A stretch of 31,757 bases of DNA. Source: Candidatus Pelagibacter sp. (lineage in GTDB: Bacteria > Pseudomonadota > Alphaproteobacteria > Pelagibacterales > Pelagibacteraceae). Shown here one piece after another: positions 24,803-31,757 of the stretch. Below the pieces are notes generated by a model. It was not told the DNA's origin and did not search any database. It saw only the letters and a list, made by a program, of their open reading frames with translations. The translations under genes and the position numbers were made by a program. The stretch's first letter is position 1, and every line of letters starts with the position of its first letter. The DNA lies in contig JABMNQ010000115.1 of NCBI GenBank assembly GCA_013204495.1, positions 1-31,757 of the forward strand, written 5' to 3'.

Positions 24803-25773
24803 ATGGAAAAAAAAATTATAAACAGATTGCAAAAGAAGTAATAGAGTTAGAAATAAAAGCCCTAAAAAAATTAAAAAATTCAATTAATAACTCTTTCAAC
24901 GAAGCTGTTGAAGCAATATCAAAATGTCAATCTAAAGTAATCCTGTGCGGTGTTGGCAAAAGTGGACTAATAGCTGCTAAAATTTCATCAACTCTTTCTT
25001 CTGTTGGAACTCCTTCATTCTCTCTATCTGCGAATGATTGTTCGCACGGAGATCTTGGTAGCATTTCTAAAAAGGATATTTTGATTTTAATAAGTTATTC
25101 GGGATCCACGGAAGAATTAAAGAATATTATAAAATATGCTAATAGAAATAAAATTACTTTAATTGGCATAATGTCTAAAAAAAATTCAATATTATATAAA
25201 GCATCAGATATAAAACTACTTATACCAGAGGTTACTGAGGCGGGCCTTGGAATTGTGCCAACTTCAAGTACTATTAATCAACTAAGTATAGGAGACGCTT
25301 TAGCAATAGCCACATTAAATAAAAAAAAAATAAGCAAAAGAGATTTTAAAAAATTTCATCCATCAGGCAATCTTGGGGTAAAACTAAGAGTGGCTGAAGA
25401 ACTGATGATTACTGGAAATAAGATACCATTTATCAATGAGAATTTAAAAATGAAGAAAGCTTTGCAAATTATATCAAACAAAAAACTTGGAACCTTAATT
25501 GTTCAAAATAATAATAAAATTACAGTAGGAATTATTACAGATGGTCAAATTAGAAGATGTAATCAAACAGATGCTAACCTTCAAGATCTAACTGTAAAAA
25601 AAGTAATGACAAAAAACCCTATTAGCATTGACAAGGACACGCTTGCAGAAAAAGCTTTATCAATAATGAATACAAAAAAAATTACCTCCTTGTGTGTTCA
25701 CCACCCAAAGAAAATAAAAAAAACTATTGGAATTTTACACATACACAGCATATTGCAGTCAAATATTCATTAA
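24790..25773 (+). CDS. kdsD: Arabinose-5-phosphate isomerase (KDO pathway)
   Basis: A 327-residue KpsF/GutQ-type isomerase. An N-terminal SIS sugar-isomerase domain (GVGKSGLIAAKISSTLSSVG near 54-73, then DCSHGDLGSI and SYSGSTEEL) is followed by the HPSGNLGVKL connector and two CBS domains (about 205-327, with GIITDGQIRR and VKKVMTKNPISI). It makes D-arabinose 5-phosphate from ribulose 5-phosphate, the first step to KDO. It begins inside the rnd 3' end (ATG at 24790) and abuts lptC with no gap. A run of ten A at 25321-25330 is in frame, in contrast to the A10 in the DUF1178 gene. Confidence 0.95.
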   Translation: MGSLNGKKNYKQIAKEVIELEIKALKKLKNSINNSFNEAVEAISKCQSKVILCGVGKSGLIAAKISSTLSSVGTPSFSLSANDCSHGDLGSISKKDILILISYSGSTEELKNIIKYANRNKITLIGIMSKKNSILYKASDIKLLIPEVTEAGLGIVPTSSTINQLSIGDALAIATLNKKKISKRDFKKFHPSGNLGVKLRVAEELMITGNKIPFINENLKMKKALQIISNKKLGTLIVQNNNKITVGIITDGQIRRCNQTDANLQDLTVKKVMTKNPISIDKDTLAEKALSIMNTKKITSLCVHHPKKIKKTIGILHIHSILQSNIH

Positions 25774-26358
25774 ATGAATAAAAAAACTATAATACAGATT
25801 ATTCTTATTTTTCTTATTTTTTTAATTTCATTATCTTTTTATCTAAAATATTTTAGCAATAACTCAAAAGTTTTGAAAGATACCTCACTAGAAGAAAAAA
25901 TTGCTGTCGACCAAAATAATACATCCACTTATATTGATAATATTGATTATGTTTCATCTGACTCAAAAGGAAATAGATATCAAATTACTGCAGAACAAGC
26001 TGAAATTAAGATCGAAAACTCTAACGTAATGTTTTTAAAAAATGTTATTGCCTATATTTTTATAAAAGATTCTGACACAGTTAAAATCACTTCTAATTTT
26101 GGCAAATATAACTCAAAAAATTATGATACTATTTTTTCAAAAAATGTAATAGTTGTTTATCCTGGTCATAAAATAACTGGAGAATATTTAGATTTTTCTT
26201 TTTTAAAAAATCTTGGAATAATTTCTACAAATGTTATTTATAATGGGGATAAGACAAATTTATTCGCTGATAAAATTGAAATGAATCTTTCTACAAAAGA
26301 TACAAAAATTTTTATGGATGATGCGAGTGAAAAGGTTTTAATAGAAGGAACAAAATAA
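25774..26358 (+). CDS. lptC: Lipopolysaccharide export protein LptC
   Basis: A 194-residue protein. One N-terminal membrane span (about residues 5-25, IQIILIFLIFLISLSFYL) anchors a periplasmic beta-jellyroll LptC domain with characteristic stretches such as YQITAEQAEI, SNFGKYNSKNYDTIF and FADKIEMNLSTKD. LptC receives lipopolysaccharide from the LptB2FG transporter and passes it to LptA. The gene is packed between kdsD and lptB, as in other alphaproteobacteria, but no lptA follows; the next ORF, one base later, is lptB. Similarity at residue level is modest, so the call relies on topology, fold text and context together. Confidence 0.85.
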   Translation: MNKKTIIQIILIFLIFLISLSFYLKYFSNNSKVLKDTSLEEKIAVDQNNTSTYIDNIDYVSSDSKGNRYQITAEQAEIKIENSNVMFLKNVIAYIFIKDSDTVKITSNFGKYNSKNYDTIFSKNVIVVYPGHKITGEYLDFSFLKNLGIISTNVIYNGDKTNLFADKIEMNLSTKDTKIFMDDASEKVLIEGTK

Positions 26359-26359
26359 T

Positions 26360-27136
26360 ATGGGTATAATTAAAAAATTTAGAATTAAGTCATTTAAAAA
26401 TCCCCAGCCTTTAATTTCATTAGAAAATATATCCCTATCATTTGGCAACAGAAAGATTTTAGATAACGTAAGTTTTAAAATTAATTATGGACAAATTTTG
26501 GGAATGTTGGGACCTAATGGTGTTGGAAAATCAACAATTTTCAATTTGATTACTGGGTTAATTAAGCCTGACTATGGTAAGATCAAATTTGATGGAACAG
26601 ATGTGGTTGACTACCCGATATATTTAAGAACTACTAAATTTAAAATTGGTTATGTTCCTCAATATGGTGGCTATTTTAGTGATCTTACCCTACTTGATAA
26701 TCTAAAAGCAATTGCAGAAATAGTTATTCAAGACAAAAATTTAATTTATCATAAAATTGACCAACTGATTGCTAAGTTTGAACTTGATGCTATACGGGAT
26801 ATTAAAGCAAAATTTTTATCTGGTGGTCAAAAAAAAAAATTAGTAATAGCTTTAGCTTTATTGAGTGATCCAAAAGTGCTGTTATTAGACGAGTGTTTTG
26901 CAGCACTAGATGTTCTTACTATTAAAATGCTACAAGAAATTATTGTCAACTTACAAACGGAGCATAACATAACAATTTGTATCTGTGATCATCAGGCTAG
27001 AGATTTACTTTCTTGTGTTGATGTTGGAATAATTCTATCCAACTGTAAAATTGTGGCTCAAGGATCTCCAAACGACTTAATAAATAATATCGAGGCAAAA
27101 AATGCCTACTTTGGTGATTCTTTTAAATTTAATTAA
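26360..27136 (+). CDS. lptB: Lipopolysaccharide export ABC ATPase LptB
   Basis: A 258-residue ABC ATPase. Walker A is GPNGVGKST, the signature is LSGGQKKKL, Walker B is VLLLDECFAALD and the H-loop is DHQ. The LptB-type end RDLLSCVDVGIILSNCKIV with QGSPNDLI and AYFGDSF is present. Two copies power LptFG to extract lipopolysaccharide from the inner membrane. Compared with the usual LptB text (LSGGERRR, DEPFAGVDP) the signature and Walker B neighbours are diverged, with cysteine in place of the common proline, but all catalytic residues remain. Context after lptC decides the specific name. Confidence 0.88.
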   Translation: MGIIKKFRIKSFKNPQPLISLENISLSFGNRKILDNVSFKINYGQILGMLGPNGVGKSTIFNLITGLIKPDYGKIKFDGTDVVDYPIYLRTTKFKIGYVPQYGGYFSDLTLLDNLKAIAEIVIQDKNLIYHKIDQLIAKFELDAIRDIKAKFLSGGQKKKLVIALALLSDPKVLLLDECFAALDVLTIKMLQEIIVNLQTEHNITICICDHQARDLLSCVDVGIILSNCKIVAQGSPNDLINNIEAKNAYFGDSFKFN

Positions 27137-27139
27137 CAA

Positions 27140-28468
27140 ATGTCAAAAACACTATTAATTAAAAAAAAAATTACATCATTCAGCAAACAAATACAGGTTA
27201 GTGGAGATAAAAGCTTAAGTATAAGATGGGTTCTTTTAGCCTCTCAAGCCATTGGAAAATCTAAAGCCTACAACCTATTAATGTCTGAAGATGTAGTCGC
27301 TGCACTAGAAGCCATAAAGAAATTAGGAATAAAGGTATTGGTACACAAAAATCATTGTGAAATTTTTGGAAATGGAATTAACGGCTTTAAATATAAAAAT
27401 GGTTTAGTGATAGATGCTAAAAACTCTGGAACGCTTGGGAGACTAATGCTGGGCTTATTAATTAAATCACCAAAAAAAATAAAAATAATAGGCGATAAAA
27501 GTCTTTCAAAAAGGGATTTTTCGAGGGTTACCCTGCCATTGGAAAAATTTGGGGCTAAATTTTATTACAAAACAAAAAATAAGCTCCCTCTATCAATTCT
27601 AGGGGCTCAATCATCAAAGGGGATTAATTTCATTGAAAATAAAGGTTCTGCTCAGTGCAAAAGTAGCGTTATGCTCGCAGCACTTAATTCATCAGGTACA
27701 ACATTCATTAAAGCAAAAAAATCAAGAAATCACTCTGAATTACTTTTCAAATATTTAAAGATACCTATCAAAATTAAAAGAACAAAAAAGTACGATTTTA
27801 TAAATATTAAAAAACCTAAAAAAATTAATGCATTTAATTATCAAATTCCAGGAGACATAAGCTCAAGTGCATTTTTTATGGTGCTTACAATTCTCACAAA
27901 TAATTCAAAGCTTTTAATTAAAAATGTAAACATTAATCCTTCAAGAATAGGGGTAATTACTATCTTAAAAAAAATGGGAGCTAAAATATCCTTAAAAAAT
28001 AAAAGAAATTATAGAGGTGAAAAGATTTCTGACATTCTAATACAAAGTTCAAAAAATCTTAAAAGTATAAATTGCCCGTCAGAATTAAATAGTAGTGCAA
28101 TAGATGAGTTTTTAATTATTTTTCTGGCTGCAGCAAAAGCAAAAGGAATTTCTTATTTTAAGGATATATCTGAACTCAACCAAAAAGAGAGTCCAAGATT
28201 AAACTGGGGGTCTAAAATTTTGAATATGATGGGTGTAAAAACAGAACTTACTAAAAACTCAATAAAAATTTATGGACAGCCGAATTTAGAAATAACAAAA
28301 CCAATTATAATTAAAAACTATTTAAAAGATCATAGAATTTTTATGATGAGCACTATTGCTGCTTTAACTTGTGGTGGGGAATGGAAGATTCATGATAAAA
28401 ATTCGATAAACACATCTTTTCCCTCATTTTTAAAAATAGTCAAAAATATAAGCAATAAATCTTTATGA
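27140..28468 (+). CDS. aroA: 3-phosphoshikimate 1-carboxyvinyltransferase (EPSP synthase)
   Basis: A 442-residue EPSP synthase. Key blocks are SGDKSLSIRWVLLA (K and R for substrate binding), NSGTLGRLML (the NSGT/R motif for PEP binding), SAQCKSSVMLAAL, GDISSSAFFM, SELNSSAIDEF with the catalytic aspartate, and DHRIFMM. It joins PEP to shikimate 3-phosphate on the chorismate route, upstream of pheA seen elsewhere in the window. The common KESDRL reads KESPRL here. It is preceded by lptB (three-base gap) and its stop overlaps the cmk start by four bases; an aroA-cmk-rpsA order is very common in proteobacteria. Confidence 0.96.
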   Translation: MSKTLLIKKKITSFSKQIQVSGDKSLSIRWVLLASQAIGKSKAYNLLMSEDVVAALEAIKKLGIKVLVHKNHCEIFGNGINGFKYKNGLVIDAKNSGTLGRLMLGLLIKSPKKIKIIGDKSLSKRDFSRVTLPLEKFGAKFYYKTKNKLPLSILGAQSSKGINFIENKGSAQCKSSVMLAALNSSGTTFIKAKKSRNHSELLFKYLKIPIKIKRTKKYDFINIKKPKKINAFNYQIPGDISSSAFFMVLTILTNNSKLLIKNVNINPSRIGVITILKKMGAKISLKNKRNYRGEKISDILIQSSKNLKSINCPSELNSSAIDEFLIIFLAAAKAKGISYFKDISELNQKESPRLNWGSKILNMMGVKTELTKNSIKIYGQPNLEITKPIIIKNYLKDHRIFMMSTIAALTCGGEWKIHDKNSINTSFPSFLKIVKNISNKSL

Positions 28469-29118
28469 AATTAAAAAATAGAATTAAAGTTGCAATAGAT
28501 TCACCGGCAGCAGCTGGCGCTGGGACTCAAGCAAAATTAATTTCCGAGCATTTTAATTTATTTTATTTAGATACGGGAAAAATTTATAGATTAATTGCTA
28601 ATATTAAATTAGCTCAGCCTAAGAAATATAGACATTCTTTAATAAAAAAAAGAATCAGCAAATTAAGCATGAAAGATTTACAAAATAAAAAGCTTTTATC
28701 TGATGAGGTTGGTACAATGGCTTCTATAATATCAAAAGATAAGAAAATAAGAAAACTTGTTCATGCTTTTCAAATTAAAAGTGCTTACCATCCTCCAAAA
28801 AAATATAATGGTTCATGTTTGGATGGAAGAGATATAACCTACAAGATAATTCCAGATGCAGATTTTAAGTTTTTTATAACTGCAGACACAAAGACTAGAG
28901 CATTAAGAAGATATAAAGAGCTAAAAGGGTCAAATAAGAAAATATCTTTTAACGATATCTTAAAAAGCATTAAAAAACGTGATAAAAGTGATTATAATAG
29001 AACAATCTCACCACTTAGGAAAACTAAAGATTCGATCTTGATTAATACTACAAATTTAACTAAAAGAGCATGCTTTTTAAAAATTAAACAAATTATGGAT
29101 AGGAAACTAAAAGCTTAA
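28465..29118 (+). CDS. cmk: Cytidylate kinase with altered P-loop
   Basis: A 217-residue CMP kinase by context (between aroA and rpsA) and by text: YLDTGKIYRLIA, LDGRDITYKIIPDADFKFF, ALRRYKEL and RDKSDYNRTISPL with the expected arginines. It phosphorylates CMP and dCMP. The striking feature is the Walker A loop. Where the family has DGPAGSGKGT, this protein reads DSPAAAGAGT at residues 12-21, so the phosphate-binding lysine is alanine (A19, codon GCT at 28519-28521). Three base changes separate GCT from a lysine codon, so a sequencing error is unlikely. Activity is therefore uncertain; the conserved remainder suggests continued selection. Start and stop overlap aroA and rpsA. Confidence 0.9.
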   Translation: MKLKNRIKVAIDSPAAAGAGTQAKLISEHFNLFYLDTGKIYRLIANIKLAQPKKYRHSLIKKRISKLSMKDLQNKKLLSDEVGTMASIISKDKKIRKLVHAFQIKSAYHPPKKYNGSCLDGRDITYKIIPDADFKFFITADTKTRALRRYKELKGSNKKISFNDILKSIKKRDKSDYNRTISPLRKTKDSILINTTNLTKRACFLKIKQIMDRKLKA

Positions 29119-30848
29119 TGGAAATTTATAAAGACCTTTCAAACCCTGCCTCAAAAGAATTTGAACAATTACTAAATTCACAGTTTACTAAAACAGCAAA
29201 CATTGAAGAAGGTAAAATTATTACAGGTGTAGTAAATAAAGTAACTGATAACTTTGTATTCCTTGAAGTGCCTGGTTTAAAATCTGAACCTATTCTAGAT
29301 ATTAATGAATTAAAAAGCATAGGTATGCTTGATAAAGCAAAAGTAGGTGAAAAAATTTCAGTACTTCTTGAAAGATTAGAAGACAAAAAAGGTGAAGTTT
29401 TAGTATCAGCTTCAAAAGCACAAAAAATTCAAGGTTGGGACAAGCTTGTTGAAGCTTACGAAAGAAATGAGCCCATCATGGGAAAAATTACTGGACATGT
29501 TAAAGGTGGATGTATTGTTGAGCATATAGATACTGGATCTTTAATGTTTTTACCAGGGTCACAAATTTCAGATAAACCTCTAAAAGATATTAGTCATTTA
29601 ATGAATCAGCCACAAAAATTTGCTCTTATCAAATTAGATAAGGTTAGAGGTAATGCTTGTGTTTCTAGAAGAGAAATTATTTCTTCATTTAAAAAAGAAG
29701 ATAAAATTAAAATTGTAGAAAAATTTAAAATTGGTGACATAATTAAAGGTGCTGAAGTAAAAGGTTACAGTTCATTTGGATGCTTCTTTAGTGTTAATGG
29801 TGAGTTGGATGTTTTAGTTCACCTTCAAGAGATATCTTACTCAAGAGTTAATCATCCTGATGAAGTTTTTACAATTGGTGAAAAGCATGACTTGTTAGTT
29901 ATTTCAGTTGATAAAGAAAAATTACAAGTTGGCTGTTCAGTAAAACAACTTTCGCCAGATCCATTTGAAAACATTTCAAACTATGAACTAAACAAAATTT
30001 ATAAAGTTAAAGTAGTTAAATTAATGGACTTTGGTGCATTTTGTGAACTTGAAAAAGGTTTATCAACGTTGCTACACTCGAGTGAATTAAGCTGGACGAA
30101 GAAAAATGTATCAGCGAAGAAAATGTTTAAAATAGGTGATGATATAGATTGCGTTATTACCGAAATTGACAAAGAGAAAAGAAGAGTTGCGATCTCACAC
30201 CGTTTAACTACCGAAAATCCTTTTGAAACTTTTGAGAAAAAATATCCGATCGGATCTGAAGTTGAGGGCGAAGTAGCTAGTAAAAATGAATACTCAATAT
30301 TCTTAAAAATTGATGATTTGGATATTGATGCATTTTTACACTGCAACGATCTTACATACTTAAATAATGGTGAAGAAGAATTAACCAAACATAACGTTGG
30401 GGACAAATTAAAAGTTAAAGTTTTAGAAGTAAAAACAGCTGAACAAAAAGTTAGGGTTGGTTTACGTCAAACTCAACCAGATCCTTTTGATTGGTTTAAC
30501 GATAAAAAAGTTAAACAAATAATCACTGTTAAAATTATTTCAACTGACATTAAGGGGCTAGTAGTAAGACCTGAAGGATGTGAGATGGACTTTATTATTA
30601 AAAAATCTGCGATAGCTATTAATGCGGCAGATGCTAGACCTGCTAGATTTACAGGCGGAGAAAGAATTGACTGTGCAATTTCAGAGTTAGACTTAGAAAA
30701 AAGAAAAGCTACATTAAGTATTAAATTACTTGAAGAAATTGAGCGAAAAACAGCCTTAGACGCTTATGGGTCAGAAGCTTCAGGTAAAAATTTACCTTTT
30801 TCATCACTTTCTGATGATTTAGAGAAAAAGAAAAAAAAAGACGAATAG
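29118..30848 (+). CDS. rpsA: 30S ribosomal protein S1
   Basis: A 576-residue protein with six S1 (OB-fold) RNA-binding domains beginning near residues 30, 118, 205, 291, 378 and 466; the glycine-rich turns, such as FGAFCELEKGLSTLLH in domain 4, are clear in the middle repeats. The first two domains would bind ribosomal protein uS2 and the others mRNA, aiding initiation on mRNAs with weak Shine-Dalgarno sequences, which seem common in this genome. A lysine/glutamate tail ends the protein. The start overlaps the cmk stop (TAATG), and ihfB follows after three bases. Confidence 0.97.
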   Translation: MEIYKDLSNPASKEFEQLLNSQFTKTANIEEGKIITGVVNKVTDNFVFLEVPGLKSEPILDINELKSIGMLDKAKVGEKISVLLERLEDKKGEVLVSASKAQKIQGWDKLVEAYERNEPIMGKITGHVKGGCIVEHIDTGSLMFLPGSQISDKPLKDISHLMNQPQKFALIKLDKVRGNACVSRREIISSFKKEDKIKIVEKFKIGDIIKGAEVKGYSSFGCFFSVNGELDVLVHLQEISYSRVNHPDEVFTIGEKHDLLVISVDKEKLQVGCSVKQLSPDPFENISNYELNKIYKVKVVKLMDFGAFCELEKGLSTLLHSSELSWTKKNVSAKKMFKIGDDIDCVITEIDKEKRRVAISHRLTTENPFETFEKKYPIGSEVEGEVASKNEYSIFLKIDDLDIDAFLHCNDLTYLNNGEEELTKHNVGDKLKVKVLEVKTAEQKVRVGLRQTQPDPFDWFNDKKVKQIITVKIISTDIKGLVVRPEGCEMDFIIKKSAIAINAADARPARFTGGERIDCAISELDLEKRKATLSIKLLEEIERKTALDAYGSEASGKNLPFSSLSDDLEKKKKKDE

Positions 30849-30851
30849 AAA

Positions 30852-31142
30852 TTGGCTATTGTAAAATCAAAGCTTCTAAAACAACTCGCAAATAACTACC
30901 CAAATTTTTTAAAAAAAGACCTTGAAAAGTTCACAGATATAATTCTAAATGAGATTAAGCAGGCTCTTAAACGCGGAGATCGTGTTGAATTAAGAGGTTT
31001 TGGTATTTTTTCAACTAACGTTCAAAAAGCAAGAATATCTAGAAACCCCAAAACAGGGGAAAAAGTAAACACACCTCAAAAAAAAACAATTCACTTTAAA
31101 ATGGCAAAGGAAATGTTTAAAAAATTAAATAATGACGAATAA
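30852..31142 (+). CDS. ihfB: Integration host factor subunit beta (HU/IHF family)
   Basis: A 96-residue HU/IHF protein. The beta-arm block GDRVELRGFGIF and the intercalating-proline region SRNPKTGEKVNTP are present; placement after rpsA is the classical position of ihfB, which favours IHF-beta over HU. It bends DNA as a heterodimer with IHF-alpha, which is not in the window. No ATG fits the family start; TTG at 30852 gives MAIVKSKLLKQLA, which aligns well, so a TTG start is inferred. Its 3' end overlaps the pyrF start by 11 bases. Confidence 0.92.
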   Translation: MAIVKSKLLKQLANNYPNFLKKDLEKFTDIILNEIKQALKRGDRVELRGFGIFSTNVQKARISRNPKTGEKVNTPQKKTIHFKMAKEMFKKLNNDE

Positions 31143-31757
31143 AAATATCTTCGTAGCCTGCGATGTATCAAGCCAAAAAGAAATACTGGATTTACTAGAG
31201 TTAATTCATGAAGATATATCGGGTATTAAAATTGGATTACAGTATATCACCCAACGAAGCCCTGAAGAAATAAGAGAACTCTCAAAGTTTAATAAACCTA
31301 TTTTTTATGATGGAAAATTTTTTGATATAAAAAATACGTTAGTAGAATCTGTAAAATCTCTTAAAGATCTCAATGTAAAATATGCAACTGTTCATCTGTT
31401 AAATGGACTGGATTCTCTTAAGGCTGCAAATCAAGCCGCACAAGATATCAATTTAAACTTATTAGGAGTTTCAGTTTTAACAAGTTTTGGGGACGAAGAT
31501 TTAGAGAAATTAGGCTTTAACAATAGAGTTGAAGACCAAGTTAAAAAATTAATTAAGATTGCAAGAGAAGCTAATTTGTATGGTGTTATCTGTAGCCCAC
31601 TAGAGATAAAAATGATTAAAAAAATTGCACCAAACCTTAAATGTTTTACTCCAGGAATTAGAATGGGTGAGGTAAAAGATGATCAAAAAAGAACGATGAA
31701 TGCTAATGAAGCAATTCAAGAAGGTAGTGATTGCTTAATTATTGGCAGACCTATTAC
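31132..31757 (+). CDS. pyrF: Orotidine 5'-phosphate decarboxylase, 5' part (runs off the window)
   Basis: The frame opens at the ATG at 31132 and is still open at the last base, giving 208 residues. The start text IFVACDVSS, the catalytic DxKxxD motif in FYDGKFFDIKNT, SVLTSFG, GVICSPLEI, the phosphate-binding PGIRMGEVKDDQKR and the late GSDCLIIGRPIT identify OMP decarboxylase. It makes UMP, the last step of de novo pyrimidine synthesis. About 15-25 residues at the C-terminus are probably missing. It overlaps ihfB by 11 bases, extending the operon that began with rnd. Confidence 0.96.
   Translation, partial: MTNKNIFVACDVSSQKEILDLLELIHEDISGIKIGLQYITQRSPEEIRELSKFNKPIFYDGKFFDIKNTLVESVKSLKDLNVKYATVHLLNGLDSLKAANQAAQDINLNLLGVSVLTSFGDEDLEKLGFNNRVEDQVKKLIKIAREANLYGVICSPLEIKMIKKIAPNLKCFTPGIRMGEVKDDQKRTMNANEAIQEGSDCLIIGRPI

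Noticed and set aside
25774..26358. LptC read as an LptC-LptA fusion that would explain the missing lptA
   Set aside because: At 194 residues it has only one LptC-size domain after the membrane span.
29999..30406. Minus-strand open frame of 135 codons inside rpsA
   Set aside because: It lies opposite well-conserved S1 domains and has no start context or recognisable domain.
1..31757. Search for tRNAs, CRISPR arrays, transposases, phage genes or defence islands
   Set aside because: None was recognised by eye on either strand; all longer frames are assigned to core genes or are shadows of them.

Overview
This window is a compact, very AT-rich stretch of an alphaproteobacterial core genome and looks like SAR11 (Pelagibacterales) or a close relative. 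The evidence is the low GC content, intergenic gaps of a few bases, alphaproteobacterial marker genes (gcrA, a DUF4167 protein, a DUF1178 protein, an NDUFA9-like protein), the gene orders prmC-prfA and recR-ebfC-dnaX-SRP RNA, and a tandem glycine riboswitch in front of malate synthase G, an arrangement reported for Candidatus Pelagibacter. I see no insertion sequence, prophage, CRISPR array, tRNA or rRNA. No stretch longer than about 300 bases lacks a feature.

Layout. 1-1086 (+) is the 3' part of an M23 cell-wall peptidase. 1083-5814 (-) is a run lysC, ispG, prfA, prmC, DUF4167 gene, read from right to left. ubiG (+) diverges from lysC and meets a frameshifted DUF1178 gene (-) lying downstream of argJ (-). 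secA (+) diverges from argJ and converges on accA (-), which carries an unusual C-terminal membrane tail. A putative promoter, the two-aptamer glycine riboswitch and glcB (+) follow. glcB converges on recR. 14539-18866 (-) holds kdsB, pheA, the SRP RNA gene with its own extended -10 promoter, dnaX, ebfC and recR. A membrane-anchored cytochrome c (+) converges on an ABC-2 permease, argD, argF run (-). gcrA (+) diverges from that run. A 42-codon single-span membrane ORF and an NDUFA9-like gene lie on the minus strand, and from 24191 to the window end a tightly packed plus-strand operon runs rnd, kdsD, lptC, lptB, aroA, cmk, rpsA, ihfB, pyrF.

How the genes fit together. PrmC methylates the GGQ glutamine of RF1, and the two genes are adjacent. 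argJ, argD and argF are ornithine/arginine biosynthesis genes. pheA and aroA belong to aromatic amino acid synthesis. kdsB, kdsD, lptC and lptB serve KDO synthesis and lipopolysaccharide export, with no lptA between lptC and lptB. SRP RNA and SecA represent the two protein-export routes. recR, ebfC and dnaX form the usual DNA maintenance cluster. The glycine riboswitch ties glyoxylate/malate metabolism to glycine supply.

I found no clearly undescribed multi-gene system. The items most worth a second look are: a cytidylate kinase whose P-loop lysine is alanine, the tail-anchored AccA, the DUF1178 gene broken at an A10 tract, a possible sequestering fold in the glcB leader, and five out of five annotated convergent gene pairs whose coding ends overlap.
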